Shown piece after piece: positions 7,411 to 11,097 of a stretch of 11,097 bases of DNA. The DNA is from an uncultured Lachnospiraceae bacterium. Lineage in GTDB: Bacteria > Bacillota > Clostridia > Lachnospirales > Lachnospiraceae. The stretch lies in the NCBI GenBank assembly GCA_905236545.1, contig CAJOQO010000201.1, positions 1-11,097 on the forward strand, given 5' to 3'. Position 1 is the first letter of the stretch, and each line of letters opens with the position of its first letter. The position numbers were made by a program, and so were the translations under genes. The notes beneath the pieces are model-generated. The model made no database searches and was not told the DNA's origin. It saw only the letters and a list, made by a program, of their open reading frames with translations.

Positions 7411-7761
7411 TTATTTCCCTGCCTTATGATAGATCAGCGCCATAAGTTCGACATCGGAGTCTGTATTGTTTTCAATCGAATGTCCCTCGCCGGGTTCGAT
7501 CAGACATACATCTCCCGGATGAGCCTTTTCCGGAATCCGGTCATTCCCAAGGAAAGTCGCCTCTCCCTTCAGAATGTAGAAAGGCTCCGTCTCACCCTCG
7601 TGTACATGCCATCCGATGCTTGCTCCGGGCGGCAGAACCATCCTGGCATACAGCCTTCCATGTCCGTCCAGCTCTTCCTTTGTCAGAATCTCATGAATCG
7701 TAACGGTTCCTCTTCCGTCCCGCATATGCTCCCTGTACTGTGTCTGCTCATGTCTGATCAT
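7411..7761 (-). CDS. Small single-domain cupin protein
   Basis: The 116-residue protein is a minimal cupin barrel. Cupin motif 1 fits exactly: Gly46, His52, His54, Glu59 and Gly66, in PGASIGWHVHEGETEPFYI. Motif 2 is GDVCLIEPGEGHSIEN (83-98, with His94). His52, His54, Glu59 and His94 should bind one divalent metal. No helix-turn-helix or second domain is present, so it is not a transcription factor of the usual cupin-HTH kind. Small cupins may be isomerases, dioxygenases, sugar binders or sensors, and the substrate cannot be read from the sequence. AGGAG lies 7 bases before the ATG at 7761. A 200-base spacer separates it from the TPM gene upstream. I see no clear terminator before the apt promoter, so some read-through into apt is possible. 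Confidence 0.88.
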   Translation of the reverse strand: MIRHEQTQYREHMRDGRGTVTIHEILTKEELDGHGRLYARMVLPPGASIGWHVHEGETEPFYILKGEATFLGNDRIPEKAHPGDVCLIEPGEGHSIENNTDSDVELMALIYHKAGK

Positions 7762-7838
7762 ACTGGTTCTCCTCTCCTTCTCCCTGCAGCCACTTTTGCT
7801 GCAGATGCCCGACTTACTGACATCCTGTGGGACATCAT
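7758..7838 (-). CDS. Possible 26-residue micro-ORF overlapping the cupin start
   Basis: Hypothetical. It starts at an ATG that overlaps the stop of the micro-ORF at 7835-7900 (ATGA). Its own stop overlaps the cupin ATG in the same way (ATGA). The peptide starts MMSHRMSVSRASAAK and is basic, with no recognisable domain. No good ribosome binding site is visible for it alone, so translation would depend on coupling. The arrangement may be chance in a GC-rich spacer. Confidence 0.2.
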   Translation of the reverse strand: MMSHRMSVSRASAAKVAAGRRRGEPV

Positions 7839-7900
7839 AGGTCGTCTCCCTGAAAGCGCTTTTCAGAAACCCTGCTTACCGGCATCGTTCGGGACGCCAT
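7835..7900 (-). CDS. Possible 21-residue micro-ORF upstream of the cupin gene
   Basis: Hypothetical. The ATG at 7900 has a very strong GGAAGGAG ribosome binding site with a 7-base spacer, better than that of several certain genes here. The peptide is MASRTMPVSRVSEKRFQGDD plus one Leu, with no known domain. A small hairpin (TCCTG-TTAT-CAGGA) lies just upstream and overlaps the edge of the ribosome binding site. It could be a leader peptide for the cupin gene, a short real protein, or chance. Confidence 0.3.
   Translation of the reverse strand: MASRTMPVSRVSEKRFQGDDL
7850..7866 (-). promoter_or_regulatory. Imperfect palindrome upstream of the cupin gene, operator-like
   Basis: The minus-strand sequence CTGAAAAGCGCTTTCAG is a near-perfect inverted repeat around AAAGCGCTTT. 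It resembles a catabolite-responsive element (TGNAANCGNWNNCA) with one extra base. It lies about 90 bases before the cupin ATG and just upstream of a -10-like TATGAT. A role as an operator is inference only. Confidence 0.3.
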
Positions 7901-7963
7901 GCTTTGTCTCCTTCCTGATAACAGGAGTTCTCCCGGTGCCGTGTCCTGTTCATGGTTCTTCTG

Positions 7964-9178
7964 TCAGAAGGAACCGCTCGTATGAGAGCTTCCGCTGGAG
8001 GAGAATCCTCCCCCGCCTCCGCCGCCCGAGCTCTTGCTCTCCTTCGGGCTGTACACTCTCGAAACAATCGTTCTGATATAACGGTCTTCCCTGCGTGTGA
8101 AGTTAATCCCGTTGCCGGCAACATAGCCTGCCGCGTTCTGAGCGTTCTGGGTATTCTGCATCGACGCACGGAACACCGAAGTGATCCCGAAGCCAAAGAT
8201 CAGTGCCAGAAGAACCGGAACCAGATACGAGATCAGAATCCCCGGCGTATCGTACCGGAAGCTCATCGCATGCCCTTTCGCGCCAACCTTCAGAGCCTTT
8301 TCGGTACGCCACAGGAAATTGTACAGGCCATCCGCCCACTCATCCTCCTGGAATTCCCCGACAAACCCGTCGCGGATCTTTTCCCGTCCGTAATCGGTAA
8401 AAAGCCAGGTGGCATAGTCGCCCGACACACAGATATCATATTTCCTGCAGTCGAAGGCAACCGTCAGCAGAATCGAATCCTTCCAGTCTTCACTCAGCTT
8501 CCTGTCGTGTTTTTCTTTTGCCTCAGTCGAACCGATTCCGATCGAATATCCGGACCGAATCTCTTCGCTGAGTGTCTCGATGTTTCCGGTCCAGGTAAAA
8601 TCATCCCGCACATCCAGAAGAACGATATAGACACCCACATCATACTGATCCGCCAGCTTCTGCGCCTTCTCCGTCAGATCCTCCATATCATATTTGTCCA
8701 GAACCCCTGCCTGATCCACAACAGGCGCGAGGCCATTGCCCCAGTTCCCGGGGGACAGGGTGTAGACAGGAAGCGTCCAGTCTCCCCCCTGGAATTCATA
8801 ATGGTACTGCCCATAGTCTCCGGCAATCGTCGATCCGTTCTTTGTCCCGGTAAACTGGTTGCCAAGATGATCCGTAAAGGAAAATGCGTCTCCGTCCTGT
8901 GTCCAGCGGATGGAAAACGCTGCCTCATTGTACAGAAATATGCCCGTCCCGTCGTCATTCAGCGCGATATAGTCATACTTCCATTCCTTTTCCCCGTCTG
9001 CGCCGGAACCTGTTTTCTCCCGGGAGGTTACGGCATATACCACCGGAGCGCCAGGGCTGCTCTTCGCAGAGGACTGCTCCCCCGCCCATACAGGACTTAC
9101 CACAAGCGTCATCATGCCTGTCAGCAAAACGGCAAACACAAGGATCCACAGCGCAGAGCTTCTTCCAGTCTTCTTCAT
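7964..9178 (-). CDS. TPM-domain protein with signal peptide and Gly/Ser-rich tail (YgcG-like)
   Basis: Extracytoplasmic membrane-anchored protein of 404 residues. A signal peptide occupies residues 1-32 (charged MKKTGR start, hydrophobic core, probable cleavage after VWA). Residues about 45-135 form a beta-rich segment I cannot assign. The TPM domain (PF04536 type) runs from about 150 to 300, starting at PVVDQAGVLDKYD and including SILLTVAFDCRKYDICVSGD. One membrane helix follows (about 313-335), then a cytoplasmic or disordered tail ending in seven Gly and a Ser-rich GFSSSGSSHTSGSF. This tail is typical of YgcG/TPM proteins. TPM domains have been described as phosphatase-like or as assembly and repair factors; the role here is unknown. 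GAGGAGGGG precedes the ATG at 9178, 13 bases after the zinc-ribbon gene, so the two are co-transcribed. Confidence 0.85.
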   Translation of the reverse strand: MKKTGRSSALWILVFAVLLTGMMTLVVSPVWAGEQSSAKSSPGAPVVYAVTSREKTGSGADGEKEWKYDYIALNDDGTGIFLYNEAAFSIRWTQDGDAFSFTDHLGNQFTGTKNGSTIAGDYGQYHYEFQGGDWTLPVYTLSPGNWGNGLAPVVDQAGVLDKYDMEDLTEKAQKLADQYDVGVYIVLLDVRDDFTWTGNIETLSEEIRSGYSIGIGSTEAKEKHDRKLSEDWKDSILLTVAFDCRKYDICVSGDYATWLFTDYGREKIRDGFVGEFQEDEWADGLYNFLWRTEKALKVGAKGHAMSFRYDTPGILISYLVPVLLALIFGFGITSVFRASMQNTQNAQNAAGYVAGNGINFTRREDRYIRTIVSRVYSPKESKSSGGGGGGGFSSSGSSHTSGSF

Positions 9179-9191
9179 AACCGTCCCCTCC

Positions 9192-10361
9192 TCAAATGAC
9201 GCCCAGGATCAGCTGGACGATCAGATAAAACACGATGCACAGGACTGCGGACAAACCGGCGCCCATAGCGAAGAAACGTTTCTTGTCCACCGGGAGATCT
9301 CCCACAAACTTACCGGTCTGTCCGTTCATGGCATACAGATAGTTCTTGTCATTCCAGCCCACCTTCAGAATGTATACCGGAAGGAGCGCATAGTGAACCT
9401 GCCCTTTCTCAAACGAAACATTGCTTCCGTAGGGAAGGACACTGGTATACGGACCCTTCCTCGCGTCAACAAAAGCAATATTCTGAGCGCTTTCCACGGC
9501 CCGGTTCTTCGCGCGGTCGGAGCTTTCCTCGATGGAGACATCCTCTCTGTCGGCCAGGTATCCCGGAAGATAGGAAGTGGAAAACTCCTGCATCTGTGAA
9601 TAATCATACGGCTCCAGGCTGTCCATCAGATCATCCGGCATATTCCGGGATGCATCCGTGGGAATGCCGTTATAGCCCACCTCAAGGGATCGTCTGATGG
9701 AAAACTGGCTTCTCCTCGTAACGAGATAGTCGCCCTCGCGATGCGTGGTTGACGTTTCACCGAGGAAGGAATAGTCTCCGCTGACATGGCTGTCAAACAG
9801 CCAGAACGGGACATAGATTCCGCGCAGCTTCTCCACAGTACTGTTCGAGGAGAAGGTCTTCGGAAGCAGCGGTCTTTTCTTGCAGTACTTTTTATAAGCC
9901 TCCATGGCGGCGTTCTGATCCAGCTTGAACGGAATGATATACTGGGGTCTCTTCGAACCCGAAAGCTGGGACGGAATGATGGTCGGGTTGCCGCAGTACG
10001 GACAGGAGGTTGCGGCCGTGGACGCCTCCGCCAGGATCTCGCCGCCGCAGCTCGGGCAGGAATAGGCTACCATGTTCGCGGAATCCTCTCCCCAGTCCGC
10101 GGGAATCGTGGAGGAATCCCATTTCCCGCCAACGTTGATCGCGTCTTCCTTTCTGGACATCTCCTCCGCCTGGGACGCCTGGTCATATTCGATTTTCTGC
10201 TTTCCCACATCCTTATCCGGTTTATCCCCGTACATCTTGGCGATCTCATCGGGGGTGTATACAGAAAGACAGTAATCACACTTCAGTTTTCCCTGCGAAG
10301 AGTCAAAATGGAGCGGCCCTCCGCACGAAGGGCATTTATAATTCACTGTATTTTGTGCCAT
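9192..10361 (-). CDS. Double zinc-ribbon membrane protein of unknown function
   Basis: The 389-residue protein has two treble-clef or TFIIB-type zinc ribbons. The first uses Cys10, Cys13, Cys28 and Cys31 (CPSCGGPL ... CDYC). The second uses Cys102, Cys105, Cys120 and Cys123 (CPSCGGEI ... CPYCGN). Next comes a conserved central region with YIIPFKLDQNAAMEAYKKY and GIYVPFWLFD (181-190), then LLPVYIL and YAMNGQTGKFVGDLPVDKKR before one hydrophobic helix (about 363-388). I recognise this pattern as a widespread uncharacterised Bacillota family, not as a helicase or transcription factor. The frame is open to 10433, but the ATG at 10361 has a near-perfect GAGGTGA ribosome binding site and the zinc ribbon follows at once. 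It is the first gene of a pair with the TPM gene. Confidence 0.85.
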   Translation of the reverse strand: MAQNTVNYKCPSCGGPLHFDSSQGKLKCDYCLSVYTPDEIAKMYGDKPDKDVGKQKIEYDQASQAEEMSRKEDAINVGGKWDSSTIPADWGEDSANMVAYSCPSCGGEILAEASTAATSCPYCGNPTIIPSQLSGSKRPQYIIPFKLDQNAAMEAYKKYCKKRPLLPKTFSSNSTVEKLRGIYVPFWLFDSHVSGDYSFLGETSTTHREGDYLVTRRSQFSIRRSLEVGYNGIPTDASRNMPDDLMDSLEPYDYSQMQEFSTSYLPGYLADREDVSIEESSDRAKNRAVESAQNIAFVDARKGPYTSVLPYGSNVSFEKGQVHYALLPVYILKVGWNDKNYLYAMNGQTGKFVGDLPVDKKRFFAMGAGLSAVLCIVFYLIVQLILGVI

Positions 10362-10416
10362 ATTCTTCACCTCAGCCTGCTCCGCCCGTGAGCTGCAGAC
10401 AGATCCTCTGTACAGA

Positions 10417-10442
10417 CGGTGCAGAAAATACACCGGATGTAT
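10417..10442 (-). other. Two mutually exclusive small hairpins in the zinc-ribbon gene leader
   Basis: On the minus strand, ATACA-TCCGG-TGTAT followed by TTTTC (10442-10428) is a short terminator-like hairpin. CGGTG at 10435-10431 can instead pair with CACCG at 10421-10417. The two folds share bases and cannot coexist. Both stems are only 5 bp, so this is weak. Confidence 0.2.
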
Positions 10443-10468
10443 CAGTTTTTCATCTGCAGGTTCTCAGG

Positions 10469-10477
10469 CGTATATCA
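10469..10477 (-). promoter_or_regulatory. Candidate extended -10 promoter for the zinc-ribbon/TPM pair
   Basis: The minus strand reads TGATATACG, an extended -10 (TG, one base, TATACG) just downstream of the truA terminator. No good -35 hexamer is present at 17 bases. Transcription from here would give a leader of about 100 bases before the ATG at 10361. Confidence 0.35.
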
Positions 10478-10498
10478 CCACTGCCTGTTAAACATTAA

Positions 10499-10526
10499 CC
10501 TGAGCGGATTACAAAGGACGCTCAGG
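10499..10526 (-). terminator. Probable terminator after truA
   Basis: A perfect 8-bp stem (CCTGAGCG / CGCTCAGG) encloses a 12-base loop, about 65 bases downstream of the truA stop. On the minus strand it is followed by TTAATGTTT, a weak T-tract, so termination may be incomplete. Confidence 0.6.
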
Positions 10527-10591
10527 GAATATCATGACCGATCCTGATTTATCATATCACGAATCGGTGATAACGTATATCTTCCTTTTAT

Positions 10592-11097
10592 TCAATACCG
10601 CACCTGCATCAGCGTAAGACCCGAAGCCGGCGCCATATGGCAGGCAGCTCCCTTCCTGCATTCCGCCAGGATCCCGCCGATCTCCTCCGGCCGGAGCCTT
10701 CCCGCCCCGGCTTCCACAAGTTCACCTGTCATCAGGCGTACCATGTGGTTCAAAAAGCCGTCTCCGTAATAGTTAAGGAGGATCGTGTCCTCATCCGGCT
10801 GTTCAATCTCTATCTTTGATATGGTCCGCACCGTGCTCTTTTTCATCTTAAGTCCGCAGAAGGACGCGAAATCGTGACGGCCGGCAAGCAGGCCGGCTCC
10901 CTCCCTCATTCTTCCGGTATCAAGACTGCGGCCGTACTGCCACAGAAATCTCCGGTTTACCACATCGCTGACCGGATTCGTCCTGATCCGGTACTGGTAC
11001 CACTTTGCGCAGGTCAGATATCTTGCGTGGAAACGGTCTGAAGCGCGGACAAGGCGCACCACGGCAATATCATCCGGGAGATAATGATTCAGCGCCG
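10592..11097 (-). CDS. truA: tRNA pseudouridine(38-40) synthase TruA, C-terminal part
   Basis: Enzyme that isomerises uridine to pseudouridine at positions 38-40 of the tRNA anticodon arm. About 168 codons are present; the 5' end, with the catalytic-Asp RTDxGVHA motif, lies beyond the right edge. Recognition rests on ALNHYLPDDIAVV, then FHARYLTCAKWYQYRI (the family's DFHAR..A..K.Y.YRI), GRHDFASFCG, and GDGFLNHMVRLMTGELVEAG near the end, with APASGLTLMQVRY at the C-terminus. The frame is open to the window edge with no frameshift, so the gene appears intact as far as seen. A GTG codon at 11062 is internal and not the start. A hairpin terminator follows the gene at 10499-10526. Confidence 0.95.
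   Translation of the reverse strand, partial: ALNHYLPDDIAVVRLVRASDRFHARYLTCAKWYQYRIRTNPVSDVVNRRFLWQYGRSLDTGRMREGAGLLAGRHDFASFCGLKMKKSTVRTISKIEIEQPDEDTILLNYYGDGFLNHMVRLMTGELVEAGAGRLRPEEIGGILAECRKGAACHMAPASGLTLMQVRY

Noticed and set aside
10362..10433. Longer start for the zinc-ribbon protein
   Set aside because: The added residues resemble no family member, whereas the ATG at 10361 has GAGGTGA at ideal spacing.
10459..10470. CGCCTGAGAACC in the leader, reminiscent of the CUGAGA of a TPP riboswitch
   Set aside because: The other conserved TPP blocks (GGAUAAU-type pyrophosphate-binding core and closing stem) are absent.

Overview
This window looks like a stretch of ordinary chromosome from a Gram-positive Clostridia bacterium, most likely of the Lachnospiraceae type. 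The signs are the gene order (apt - rel - metallo-hydrolase - hemZ - aspS), strong GGAGG-type ribosome binding sites, moderate GC content with GC-rich third codon positions, and long antisense shadow ORFs. All supported genes lie on the minus strand, so transcription runs from high to low coordinates. No transposase, phage gene, CRISPR array, tRNA or rRNA was found.

In transcription order, the window starts with the C-terminal part of truA (tRNA pseudouridine synthase), cut by the right edge and followed by a hairpin terminator. A two-gene unit follows: a double zinc-ribbon protein with one C-terminal membrane helix, and a secreted or membrane-anchored TPM-domain protein with a Gly/Ser-rich tail. 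Both belong to widespread but poorly characterised families. A 200-base spacer with possible micro-ORFs and an imperfect palindrome leads to a small single-domain cupin.

The main operon follows, from a good extended -10 promoter at 7337-7365: apt (AMP salvage), rel (full-length bifunctional (p)ppGpp synthetase/hydrolase), a glyoxalase II-like metallo-beta-lactamase-fold hydrolase, hemZ (radical SAM, coproporphyrinogen dehydrogenase family) and aspS (aspartyl-tRNA synthetase). The operon ends at a hairpin terminator just after aspS. A second strong intrinsic terminator lies inside the operon, 21 bases before the hemZ start codon. It leaves no room for a separate promoter, so hemZ-aspS expression probably depends on read-through. 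At the left edge is the first part of an unidentified gene with an N-terminal membrane segment.

The core genes link purine salvage, the stringent response and tRNA charging/modification, a common housekeeping grouping in Bacillota. I do not see clear evidence of a new defence or mobile system. The points most worth a second look are the hairpin leader before hemZ, the tandem duplication at the rel stop codon, the micro-ORF chain before the cupin gene, and the zinc-ribbon/TPM pair.
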